Assembly (NCBI GenBank): GCA_963853835.1
Contig: OY970821.1
Span: 55,446,640-55,510,639 of the forward strand
Source: Calendula officinalis
Taxonomy: Eukaryota > Streptophyta > Magnoliopsida > Asterales > Asteraceae
DNA length: 64,000 nucleotides
Direction: 5' to 3'
Shown: positions 10,270 through 20,596 of the stretch, piece after piece
Layout: every line of letters begins with the position of its first letter
How positions within the stretch are numbered: position 1 is the first letter of the stretch
The notes under the pieces: model-generated
Databases searched by the model: none
What the model was told of the DNA's origin: nothing
What the model saw: the letters and a program-made list of their open reading frames with translations, nothing else
Position numbers and translations under genes: made by a program

Positions 10270-12541
10270 TTGGATATTGAAGAGTTCGGGACGAAGAGGG
10301 ATGTTCGGGCCGAAGTGGTGTTCGGGCCGAAGTGGGATGTTCGGGCCGAAGTGGTGTTCGGGCCGAAGTGGTGTTCGGGCCGAAGTTCGGTGTTCGGGCC
10401 GAGGATGATGTTCGGGCCGAGGTTGAAGTTCGGGCCGAGGTCGGAGTTCGGGCCGAGGTTGAAGTTCGGGCCGAGGTTGAGGTTTGGGCCGAAAATGAAG
10501 TTCGGGCCGGGGACAGTGAAGAGTTCGGGCCGAACTTGTTCTTGGCAGTGACGAACGAACCAGCTATTTTGGTTACTCGTGGCCGTGAAACGGACACCCG
10601 AGCTTAAAGTTGTGAATGTTTTAGTATAACACCTTTTGTCACACAATCTTGGATATTGAAGAGTTCGGGCCGAAGAGGGATGTTCGGGCCGAAGTGGTGT
10701 TCGGGCCGAAGTGGTGTTCGGGCCGAAGTGGTGTTCGGGCCGAAGTGGTGTTCGGGCCGAAGTGGTGTTCGGGCCGAAGTTCGGTGTTCGGGCCGAGGAT
10801 GATGTTCGGGCCGAGGTTAAAGTTCAGGCCGACGTCGGAGTTCGGGCCGAGGTTGAAGTTCGGGCCGAGGTTGAAGTTCGGGCTGAAAATGAAGTTCGGG
10901 CCGGGAACAGTGAAGAGTTCGGGCCGAACTTGTTCTTGGCAGTGACGAACGAACCAGCTATTTTGGTTACTCGTGGGCGTGAAACGGACACCCGAGCTGA
11001 AAGTTATGAATGTTTTAGTATAGCACCTTTTGTTACACAATCTTGGATATTGAAGAGTTCGGGCCGAAGAGGGATGTTCGGGCCGAAGTGGTGTTCGGGC
11101 CGAAGTGCGATGTTCAGGCCGAAGTGGTGTTCGGGCGGAAGTTCGGTGTTCGGGCCGAGGATTATGTTCGGGCCGAGGTTGAAGTTCGGGCCGAGGTCGG
11201 AGTTCGGGCCGAGGTTGAAGTTCGGGCCGAGGTTGAAGTTCGGGCCGAAAATGAAGTTCGGGCCGGGAACAGTGAAGAGTTCGGGCCGAACTTGTTCTTG
11301 GCAGTGACGAACGAACCAGCTATTTTGGTTACTCGTGGGCGTGAAACGGACACCCGAGCTGAAAGTTATGAATGTTTTAGTATAGCACCTTTTGTCACAC
11401 AATCTTGGATATTGAAGAGTTCGGGCCGAAGAGGGATGTTCGGGCCGAAGAGGGATGTTCGGGCCGAAGTGGGATGTTCGGGCCGAAGTGGTGTTCGGGC
11501 CGAAGTGGTGTTCGGGCCGAAGTTCGGTGTTCGGGCCGAGGATGATGTTCGGGCCGAGGTTGAAGTTCGGGCCGAGGTCGGAGTTCGGGCCGAGGTTGAA
11601 GTTCGGGCCGAGGTTGAAGTTTGGGCCGAAAATGAAGTTCGGGCCGGGAACAGTGAAGAGTTCGGGCCGAACTTGTTCTTGGCAGTGACGAACGAACCAG
11701 CTATTTTGGTTACTCGTGGCCGTGAAACGGACACCCGAGCTTAAAGTTGTGAATGTTTTAGTATAACACCTTTTGTCTCACAATCTTGGATATTGAAGAG
11801 TTCGGGCCGAAGAGGGATGTTCGGGCCGAAGTGGTGTTCGGGCCGAAGTGGTGTTCGGGCCGAAGTGGTGTTCGGGCCGAAGTGGTGTTCGGGCCGAAGT
11901 TCGGTGTTCGGGCCGAGGATGATGTTCGGGCCGAGGTTAAAGTTCAGGCCGACGTCGGAGTTCGGGCCGAGGTTGAAGTTCGGGCCGAGGTTGAAGTTCG
12001 GGCTGAAAATGAAGTTCGGGCCGGGAACAGTGAAGAGTTCGGGCCGAACTTGTTCTTGGCAGTGACGAACGAACCAGCTATTTTGGTTACTCGTGGGCGT
12101 GAAACGGACACCCGAGCTGAAAGTTATGAATGTTTTAGTATAGCACCTTTTGTCACACAATCTTGGATATTGAAGAGTTCGGGCCGAAGAGGGATGTTCG
12201 GGCCGAAGTGGTGTTCGGGCCGAAGTGGTGTTCGGGCCGAAGTGCGATGTTCAGGCCGAAGTGGTGTTCGGGCGGAAGTTCGGTGTTCGGGCCGAGGATT
12301 ATGTTCGGGCCGAGGTTGAAGTTCGGGTCGAGGTCGGAGTTCGGGCCGAGGTTGAAGTTCGAGCCGAGGTTGAAGTTCGGGCCGAAAATGAAGTTCGGGC
12401 CGGGAACAGTGAAGAGTTCGGGCCGAACTTGTTCTTGGCAGTGACGAACGAACCAGCTATTTTGGTTTCTCGTGGGCGTGAAACGGACACCCGAGCTGAA
12501 AGTTATGAATGTTTTAGTATAGCACCTTTTGTCACACAATC
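10270..12541. repeat. Three-monomer HOR in two copies (about 1.13 kb each)
   Basis: Starts are 10270, 10649 and 11043, then 11405, 11786 and 12163 (379, 394, 362; 381, 377, 379 bp). The first member of each triplet has TTTGGGCCGAAAATG and is followed by the GGCCGTG / CTTAAAG linker. The second carries GGCCGACGTCGG and the third GTGCGATGTTCAGGCC, so it is a four-monomer HOR that lost its position 1. This is the right-hand limit of the CTTAAAGTTGTG linker variant. Confidence 0.85.
11423..11482 (+). other. Putative G-quadruplex run: seven GGG tracts with 6-7 base loops
   Basis: In monomer 11405 two GAAGAGGGATG units are followed by a GAAGTGGGATG unit. GGG tracts lie at 11423, 11433, 11442, 11452, 11461, 11471 and 11480, with loops alternating 7 and 6 bases. 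This satisfies the usual G3+N1-7 rule several times over. Shorter five-tract versions occur at about 6565-6605, 9563-9603, 13283-13323, 15799-15838, 19421-19461, 24304-24344, 25407-25447, 36505-36545, 41816-41856, 43659-43699, 52180-52220 and 55690-55730. Ordinary monomers have one loop of 14 or more bases and do not meet the rule. Folding is inferred only from the pattern. Confidence 0.6.
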
Positions 12542-14006
12542 TTGGATATTGAAGAGTTCGGGCCGAAGAGGGATGTTCGGGCCGAAGTGCGATGTTCGGG
12601 CCGAAGTGGTGTTCGGGCCGAAGTGGTGTTCGGGTCGAAGTTCGGTGTTCGGGCCGAGGATGATGATCGAGCCGAGGTTGAAGTTCGGGCCGAGGTCGGA
12701 GTTCGGGCCGAGGTTGAAGTTCGGGCCGAGGTTGAAGTTCGGGCCGAAAATGAAGTTCGGGCCGGGAACAGTGAAGAGTTCGGGCCGAACTTGTTCTTGG
12801 CAGTGACGAACGAACCTGTTATTTTGGTTACTCGTGGGCGTGAAACGGACACCCGAGCTGAAAGTTATGACTGTTTTAGTATAGCACTTTTTGTCACACA
12901 ATATTGGATATTGAAGAGTTCGGGCCGAAGAGGGATGTTCGGGCCGAAGTGTTGTTCGGGCCGAAGTGGGATGTTTGGGCCGAAGTGGTGTTCGGGCCGA
13001 AGTGGTGTTCGGGCCGAAGTTTGGTGTTCGGGCCGAGGATGATGTTCGGGCCGAGGTTGAAGTTCGGGCCGAGGTCGGAGTTCGGGCCGAGGTTGAAGTT
13101 CGGGCCGAAAATGAAGTTCGGGCCGGGAACAGTGAAGAGGTCGGGCCGAACTTGTTCTTGGCAGTGACGAACGAACCAGCTATTTTGGTTACTCGTGGGC
13201 GTGAAACGGACACCCGAGCTGAAAGTTATGAATGTTTTAGTATAGCACCTTTTGTCATACAATCTTGGATATTGAAGAGTTCGGGCCGAAGAGGGATGTT
13301 CGGGCCGAAGAGGGATGTTCGGGCCGAAGTGCGATGTTCGGGCCGAAGTGGTGTTCGGGCCGAAGTGGTGTTCGGGCCGAAGTTCGGTGTTCGGGCCGAG
13401 GATGATGATCGGGCCGAGGTTGAAGTTCGGGCCGAGGTCGGAGTTCGGGCCGAGGTTGAAGTTCGGGCCAAGGTTGAAGTTCGGGCCGAAAATGAAGTTC
13501 GGGCCGGGAACAGTGAAGAGTTCGGGCCGAACTTGTTCTTGGCAGTGACGAACGAACCTGCTATTTTGGTTACTCGTGGGCGTGAAACGGACACCCGAGC
13601 TGAAAGTTATGATTGTTTTAGTATAGCACTTTTTGTCACACAATATTGGATATTGAAGAGTTCGGGCCGAAGAGGGATGTTCGGGCCGAAGTGTTGTTCG
13701 GGCCGAAGTGGGATGTTCGGGCCGAAGTGGTGTTCGGGCCGAAGTGGTGTTCGGGCCGAAGTTTGGTGTTCGGGCCGAGGATGATGTTCGGGCCGAGGTT
13801 GAAGTTCGGGCCGAGGTCGGAGTTCGGGCCGAGGTTGAAGTTCGGGCCGAAAATGAAGTTCGGGCCGGGAACAGTGAAGAGTTCGGGCCGAACTTGTTCT
13901 TGGCAGTGACGAACGAACCAGCTATTTTGGTTACTCGTGGGCGTGAAACGGACACCCGAGCTGGAAGTTATGAATGTTTTAGTATAGCACCTTTTGTCAC
14001 ACAATC
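12542..14006. repeat. Two-monomer HOR in two copies (about 723 and 742 bp)
   Basis: Starts are 12542/12904 and 13265/13646 (362, 361; 381, 361 bp). The first of each pair has GATGATGATCG; the second has GAAGTGTTGTTCGGG and GAAGTTTGGTG. The linker between them has TATGACTG or TATGATTG and AGCACTTTTTGTC. The same pair also ends each eight-monomer block (6547/6911 and 9545/9909), so this dimer travels as a unit. Confidence 0.87.
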
Positions 14007-16522
14007 TTGGATATTGAAGAGTTCGGGCCGAAGAGGGATGTTCGGGCCGAAGTGGTGTTCGGGCCGAAGTGCGATGTTCGGGCCGAAGTGGTGTTCGGGC
14101 CGAAGTTCGGTGATCGGGCTGAGGATGATGTTCGGGCCGAGGTTGAAGTTCGGGCCGAGGTCGGAGTTCGGGCCGAGGTTGAAGTTCGGGCCGAGGTTGA
14201 AGTTCGGGCCGGGAACAGTGAAGAGTTCGGGCCGAACTTGTTCTTGGCAGTGACGAAGGAACCAGCTATTTTGGTTACTCGTGGGCGTGAAACGGACACC
14301 CGAGCTGAAAGTTATGAATGTTTTAGTATAGCACCTTTTGTCACACAATCTTGGATATTGAAGAGTTCGGGCCGAAGAGGGATGTTCGGGCCGAAGTGGT
14401 GTTCGGGCCGAAGTGCGATGTTCGGGCCGAAGTGGTGTTCGGGCCGAAGTTCGGTGTTCGGGCCAAGGATGATGTTCGGGCCGAGGTCGGAGTTCGGGCC
14501 GAGGTCAGAGTTCGGGCCGAGGTTGAAGTTCGGGCCGAGGTTGAAGTTCGGGCCGAAAATGAAGTTCGGGCCGGGAACAGTGAAGAGTTCTGGCCTAACT
14601 TGTTCTTGGCAGTGACGAACGAACCAGCTATTTTGGTTACTCGTGGGCGTGAAACGGACACCCGAGCTGAAAGTTATGAATGTTTTAGTATAGCACCTTT
14701 TGTCACACAATATTGGATATTGAAGAATTCGGGCCGAAGAGGGATGTTCGGGCCGAAGTGGTGTTCGGGCCGAAGTGGTGTTCGGGCCGAAGTTCGGTGT
14801 TCGGGCCGAGGATGATGTTCGGGCCGAGGTTGAAGTTCGGGCCGAGGTTGAAGTTCAGGCCGAGGTTGAAGTTCCGGCCGAAAATGAAGTTCGGGCCGGG
14901 AACAGTGAAGAGTTCGGGCCGAACTTGTTCTTGGCAGTGACGAACGAACCAGCTATTTTGGTTACTCGTGGGCGTGAAACGGACACCCGAGCTGAAAGTT
15001 ATGAATGTTTTTGTATAGCACCTTTTGTCACACAATATTGGATATTGAAGAGTTCGGGCCGAAGAGGGATGTTCGGGCCGAAGTGGTGTTCGGGCCGAAG
15101 TGGGATGTTCGGGGCGAAGTGGTGTTCGGGCCGAAGTGGTGTTCGGGCCAAAGTTCGGTGTTCGGGCCGAGGATGATGTTAGGGCCGAGGTTGAAGTTCG
15201 GGCCGAGGTCGGAGTTCGAGCCGAGGTTGAAGTTCGGGCCGAGGTTGAAGTTCGGGCCGAGGTTGAAGTTCGGGCCGGGAATAGTGAAGAGTACGGGCCG
15301 AACATGTTCTTGGCAGTGACGAACGAACCAGCTATTTTGGTTACTCGTGGGCGTGAAACGGACACCCGAGCTGAAAATTATGAATGTTTTAGTATAGCAC
15401 CTTTTGTCACACAATCTTGGATATTGAAGAGTTCGGGCCGAAGAGGGATGTTCGGGCCGAAGTGGTGTTCGGGCCGAAGTGCGATGTTCGGGCCGAAGTT
15501 CGGTGTTCGGGCCGAGGATGATGTTTGGGCCGAAGTTCGGTGTTCGGGCCGAGGATGATGTTCGGGCCGAGGTTGAAGTTCGGGCCGAGGTCGGAGTTCG
15601 GGCCGAGGTTGAAGTTCGGGCCGAGGTTGAAGTTCGGGCCGGGAACAGTGAAGAGTTCGGGCCGCACTTGTTCTTGGCATTGACGAACGAACTATCTATT
15701 TTGGTTACTCATGGGCGTGAAACGGACACCCGAGCAGAAAGTTATGAATGTTTTAGTATAGCACCTTTTGTCACACAATCTTGGATATTGAAGAGTTCGG
15801 GCGAAGAGGGATGTTCGGGCCGAAGTGGGATGTTCGGGTCGAAGTGGTGTTCGGGACGAAGTGGTGTTCGGGACGAAGTTCGGTGTTCGGGTCGAGGATG
15901 ATTTTCGGACCGAGGTTGAAGTTCGGGCCGAGGTCGGAGTTCGGGCCGAGGTTGAAGTTCGGGCCGAGGTTGAAGTTCGGGCCGAAAATGAAGTTCGGGC
16001 CGGGAACAGTGAAGAGTTCGGGCCGAACTGTTTCTTGCCAGTGACGAACGAACCAGCTATTTTGGTTACTCGTGGCCGTGAAACGGACACCCGAGCTGAA
16101 AGTTATGAATGTTTTAGTATAGCACCTTTTGTCACACAATATTGGATATTGAAGAGTTCGGGCCGAAGAGGGATGTTCGGGCCGAAGTGGTGTTCGGGCC
16201 GAAGTGCGATGTTGGGCCGAAGTTCGGTGTTCGGGCCGAGGATGATGTTCGGGCCGAAGTTCGGTGTTCGGGCCTAGGATGATGTTCGGGCCGAGGTTGA
16301 AGTTCGGGCCGAGGTCGGAGTTTGGGCCGAGGTTGAAGTTCGGGCCGAGGTTGAAGTTCGGGCCGAAAATGAAGTTCGGGCCGGGAACAGTGAAGAGTTC
16401 GGGCCGAACTTGTTCTTGGCAGTGACGAACGAACCAGCTATTTTTGTTACTCGTGGGCGTGAAACGGACACCCGAGCTGAAAGTTATGAATGTTTTAGTA
16501 TAGCACCTTTTGTCACACAATC
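14007..16522. repeat. Seven monomers without a clear HOR
   Basis: Starts are 14007, 14351, 14713, 15038, 15417, 15781 and 16142 (344, 362, 325, 379, 364, 361, 381 bp). The 14007, 15038 and 15417 monomers lack the GAAAATGAAG unit, so the GGGAACAGTG or GGGAATAGTG unit directly follows GAGGTTGAAG. 14713 has a GAATTC site at 14725. 15417 and 16142 show the 37-bp internal duplication. This is the transition from the left domain to the 37-bp-duplication domain. Confidence 0.85.
15487..15560. repeat. Two tandem 37-bp units inside one A block
   Basis: The pair of units GAAGTTCGGTG (19 bp) and GAGGATGATG (18 bp) is duplicated as a block, at 15487-15523 and 15524-15560; the second starts TTTGGG. A 37-bp step is 1 modulo 3, so it changes the reading phase of the rest of the monomer relative to ordinary ones. 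Confidence 0.9.
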
Positions 16523-18245
16523 TTGGATATTGAATAGTTCGGGCCGAAGAGGGATGTTCGGGCCGAAGTGGTGTTCGGGCCGAAGTGCGATGTTCGGGCC
16601 GAAGTTCGGTGTTCGGGCCGCGGATGATGTTCGGGCCGAAGTTCGGTGTTCGGGCCGAGGATGATGTTCGGGCCGAGGTTGAAGTTCGGGCCGGGTCGGA
16701 GTTAGGGCCGAGGTTGAAGTTCGGGCCGAAAATGAAGTTCGGGCCGGGAACAGTGAAGAGTTCGGGCCGAACTTGTTCTTGGCAGTGACGAACGAACCAG
16801 CTATTTTGCTTACTCGTGGGCGTGAAACGGACACCCGAGCAGAAAGTTATGAATGTCTTAGTATAGCACCTTTTGTCACACAATATTGGATATTGAAGAG
16901 TTCGGGCCCAAGAGGGATGTTCGGGCCGAAGTGGTGTTCGGGCCGAAGTGGTGTTCGGGCCGAGGATGATGTTCGGGCCGAGGTTGATGTTCGGGCCGAG
17001 GTCGGAGTTCGGGCCGAGGTTGGAGTTCGGGCCGAGGTTGAAGTTCCGGCCGAAAATGAAGTTCGGGCCGAGAACACTGAAGAGTTCGGGCCGAACTTGT
17101 TCTTGGCAGTGACGAACGAACCAGCTATTTTGGTTACTTGTGGGCGTGAAACGGACACCCGAGCTGAAAGTTATGAATGTATTAGTATAGCATCTTTTGT
17201 CACACAATATTGGATATTGAAGAGTTCGGGCCGAAGAGGGATGTTTGGGCCGAAGTGTTGTTCGGGCCGAAGTGCGATGTTCGGGCCGAAGTTCGGTGTT
17301 CGGGCCGAGGATGATGTTCGGGCGAAGTTCGGTGTTCGGGCCGAGGATGATGTTCGGGCCGAGGTTGAAGTTCGGGCCGAGGTCGGAGTTTGGGCCGAGG
17401 TTGAAGTTCGGGCCGAGGTTGAAGTTCGGGCCGAAAATGAAGTTCGGGCCGGGAACAGTGAAGAGTTCGGGCCGAACTTGTTCTTGGCAGTGACGAACGA
17501 ACCAGCTATTTTTGTTACTCGTGGGCGTGAAACGGACACCCGAGCTGAAAGTTATGAATGTTTTAGTATAGCACCTTTTGTCACACAATCTTGGATATTG
17601 AAGAGTTCGGGCCGAAGAGGGATGTTCGGGCCGAAGTGGTGTTCGGGCCGAAGTGCGATGTTCGGGCCGAAGTTCGGTGTTCGGGCCGAGGATGATGTTC
17701 GGGCCGAAGTTCGGTGTTCGGGCCGAGGATGATGTTCGGGCCGAGGTTGAAGTTCGGGCCGGGTCGGAGTTAGGGCCGAGGTTGAAGTTCGGGCCGAAAA
17801 TGAAGTTCGGGCCGGGAACAGTGAAGAGTTCGGGCCGAACTTGTTCTTGGCAGTGACGAACGAACCAGCTATTTTGCTTACTCGTGGGCGTGAAACGGAC
17901 ACCCGAGCAGAAAGTTATGAATGTTTTAGTATAGCACCTTTTGTCACACAATATTGGATATTGAAGAGTTCGGGCCCAAGAGGGATGTTCTGGCCGAAGT
18001 GGTGTTCGGGCCGAAGTGGTGTTCGGGCCGAAGATCGGTGTTCGGGCCGAGGATGATGTTCGGGCCGAGGTTGATGTTCGGGCCGAGGTCGGAGTTCGGG
18101 CCGAGGTTGGAGTTCGGGCCGAGGTTGAAGTTCGGGCCGAAAATGAAGTTCGGGCAGAGAACACTGAAGAGTTCGGGCCGAACTTGTTCTTGGCAGTGAC
18201 GAACGAACCAGCTATTTTGGTTACTCGTGGGCGTGAAACGGACAC
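15771..18245 (-). other. Longest open frame of the window (824 codons), probably not a gene
   Basis: The minus strand is open for 824 codons across seven monomers. The translation is low-complexity repeats: GPNFNL and GPNSDL, SARTSTSART, RPEHRTSART, with a linker peptide around FVRHCQEQVRPELF in each monomer. No known domain, signal peptide or membrane segment is recognisable. The frame survives because five successive monomers (16142 to 17954) have lengths divisible by three, so the minus-strand TAA in the linker stays out of frame. Everywhere else such frames end within about three monomers. I see no splice, promoter or codon-selection evidence. It is recorded because it is the only place where translation of the satellite would give a long product. 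Confidence 0.2.
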
Positions 18246-18677
18246 CCGAGCTGAAAGTTATGAATGTATTAGTATCGCATCTTTTGTCACACAATATTGG
18301 ATATTGAAGAGTTCGGGCCGAAGAGGGATGTTCGGGCCGAAGTGTTGTTCGGGCCGAAGTGCGACGTTCGGGCCGAAGTTCGGTGTTCGGGCCGAGGATG
18401 ATGTTCGGGCGAAGTTCGGTGTTCGGGCCGAGGATGATGTTCGGGCCGAGGTTGAAGTTCGGGCCGAGGTCGGAGTTCGGGCCGAGGTTGAAGTTCGGGC
18501 CGAGGTTGAAGTTCGGGCCGAGGTTGAAGTTCGGGCCGGGAACAGTGAAGAGTTCGGGCCGAACTTGTTCTTGGCAGTGACGAACGAACCAGCTATTTTT
18601 GTTACTCGTGGGCGTGTAACGGACACCCGAGCTGAAAGTTATGAATGTTTTAGTATAGCACCTTTTGTCACACAATC
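16523..18677. repeat. Three-monomer HOR in two copies (1,068 and 1,087 bp)
   Basis: Starts are 16523, 16886 and 17210, then 17591, 17954 and 18297 (363, 324, 381; 363, 343, 381 bp). The first member has the 37-bp duplication and the reduced GGCCGGGTCGGAGTTAGGGCC stretch. The second has GGGCCCAAGAGG at its head and GAGAACACTGAAG. The third has GATGTTCGGGCGAAGTTCGG, a one-base loss inside the 37-bp duplication, and TGTATTAGTAT in the linker before it. Most lengths here are multiples of three, unlike the rest of the array, which allows unusually long open frames. Confidence 0.9.
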
Positions 18678-20596
18678 TTGGATATTGAAGAGTTCGGGCA
18701 GAAGAGGGATGTTCGGGCCGAAGTGGTGTTCGGGCCGAAGTGCGATGTTCGGGCCGAAGTTCGGTGTTCGGGCCGAGGATGATGTTCGGTCCGAAGTTCG
18801 GTGTTCGGGCCGAGGATGATGTTCGGGCCGAGGTTGAAGTTCGGGCCGGGGTCGGAGTTAGGGCCGAGGTTGAAATTCGGGCCGAAAATGAAGTTCGGGC
18901 CGGGAACAGTGAAGAGTTCGGGCCGAACTTGTTCTTGGCAGTGACGAACGAACCAGCTATTTTTGTTACTCGTGGGCGTGAAACAGACACCCGAGCAGAA
19001 AGTTATGAATGTTTTAGTATAGCACCTTTTGTCACACAATCTTGGATATTGAAGAGTTCGGGCCGAAGAGGGATGTTCGGGCCGAAGTGGTGTTCGGGCC
19101 GAAGTGCGATGTTCGGGCCGAAGTGGTGTTCGGGCCGAAGTGGTGTTCGGGCCGAAGTTCGGTGTTCGGGTCGAGGATGATGTTCGGGTCGAGGTTGAAG
19201 TTCGGGCCGAGGTCGGAGTTTGGGCCGAGGTTGAAGTTCGGGCCGAAAATGAAGTTCGGGCCGGGAACAGTGAAGAGTTCGGGCCGAACATGTTCTTGGC
19301 AGTGACGAATTAACCAGCTATTTTGGTTACTCGTGGGCGTGAAACGGACACCCGAGCTGAAAGTTATGAATGTTTTAGTATAGCACCTTTTGTCACACAA
19401 TCTTGGATATTGAAGACTTCGGGCCGAAGAGGGATGTTCGGGCCGAAGTGGGATGTTCGGGCCGAAGTGGTGTTCGGGCCGAAGAGGTGTTCGGGACGAA
19501 GTTCGGTGTTCGGGCCGAGGATGATGTTCGGACCGAGGTTGAAGTTCGGGCCGAGGTCGGAGTTCGGGCCGAGGTTGAAGTTCGGGCCGAGGTTGAAGTT
19601 CGGGCCGAAAATGATGTTCGGGCCGGGAACAGTGAAGAGTTCGGGCCGAACTGTTTCTTGGCAGTGACGAACGAACCAGCTATTTTGGTTACTCGTGGTC
19701 GTGAAACGGACACCCGAGCTGAAAGTTATGAATGTTTTAGTATAGCACATTTTGTCACACAATATTGGATATTGAAGAGTTCGGGCCCAAGAGGGATGTT
19801 CGGGCCGAAGTGGTGTTCGGGCCGCAGATCGGTGTTCGGGCCGAGGATGATGTTCGGGCCGAGGTTGAAGTTCGGGCCGAGGTCGGAGTTTGGGCCGAGG
19901 TTGAAGTTCGGGCCGAGGTTGAAGTTCGGGCCGAAAATGAAGTTCGGGCCGAGAACACTGAAGTGTTCGGCCCGAACTTGTTCTTGGCAGAGACGAACGA
20001 ACCAGCTATTTTGGTTACTCGTGGGCGTGAAACGGACACCCAAGCTGAAAGTTATGAATGTTTTAGTATAGCACCTTTTGTCACACAATATTGAATATTG
20101 AAGAGTTCAGGCCGAAGAGGGATGTTCGGGCCGAAGTGGTGTTCGGGCCGAAGTGCGATGTTCGGGCCGAAGTTCGGTGTTCGGGCCGAGGATGATGTTC
20201 GGGCCGAAGTTCGGTGTTCGGGCCGAGGATGATGTTCGGGCCGAGGTTGAAGTTCGGGCCGAGGTCGGAGTTCGGGCCGAGGTTGAAGTTCGGGCCGAGG
20301 TTGAAGTTCGGGCCGAAAATGAAGTTCGGGCCGGGAACAGTGAAGAGTTCGGGCCGAACTTGGTCTTGGCAGTGACGAACGAACCAGCTATTTTGGTTAC
20401 TCGTGGGCGTGAAACGGACACCCGAGCTGAAAGTTATGAATGTTTTAGTATAGCACCTTAACAGTGAAGAGTTCGGGCCGAACTTGTTCTTGGCAGTGAC
20501 GAACGAACCAGCTATTTTGGTTACTCGTGGGCGTGAAACGGACACCCGAGCTGAAAGTTATGAATGTTTTAGTATAGCACCTTTTGTCACACAATC
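18678..20596. repeat. Five monomers plus a truncated unit, mixed types
   Basis: Starts are 18678, 19042, 19403, 19765 and 20091 (364, 361, 362, 326 bp, then 506 bp to the next head including a truncated unit). The 18678/19042 pair resembles 23560/23925: the 19042 and 23925 monomers share CGGGTCGAGGATGATG followed by CGGGTCGAGG. 19765 belongs to the GGGCCCAAG / GAGAACACTG subfamily. 20091 has an altered head, TTGAATATTG. 18678 and 20091 contain 37-bp duplications. Confidence 0.85.
20459..20596. repeat. Truncated monomer: linker without A and B blocks
   Basis: At about 20459 the linker of the 20091 monomer breaks off inside AGCACCTT. It is joined directly to ACAGTGAAGAG, the end of a B block, and a second full linker follows to 20596. 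The unit therefore lost the lead, the whole A block and nearly all of the B block (only one TTCGGGCC remains). The linker is present twice in a row about 137 bp apart. This is a clean deletion junction; there is no inserted sequence. Confidence 0.88.
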
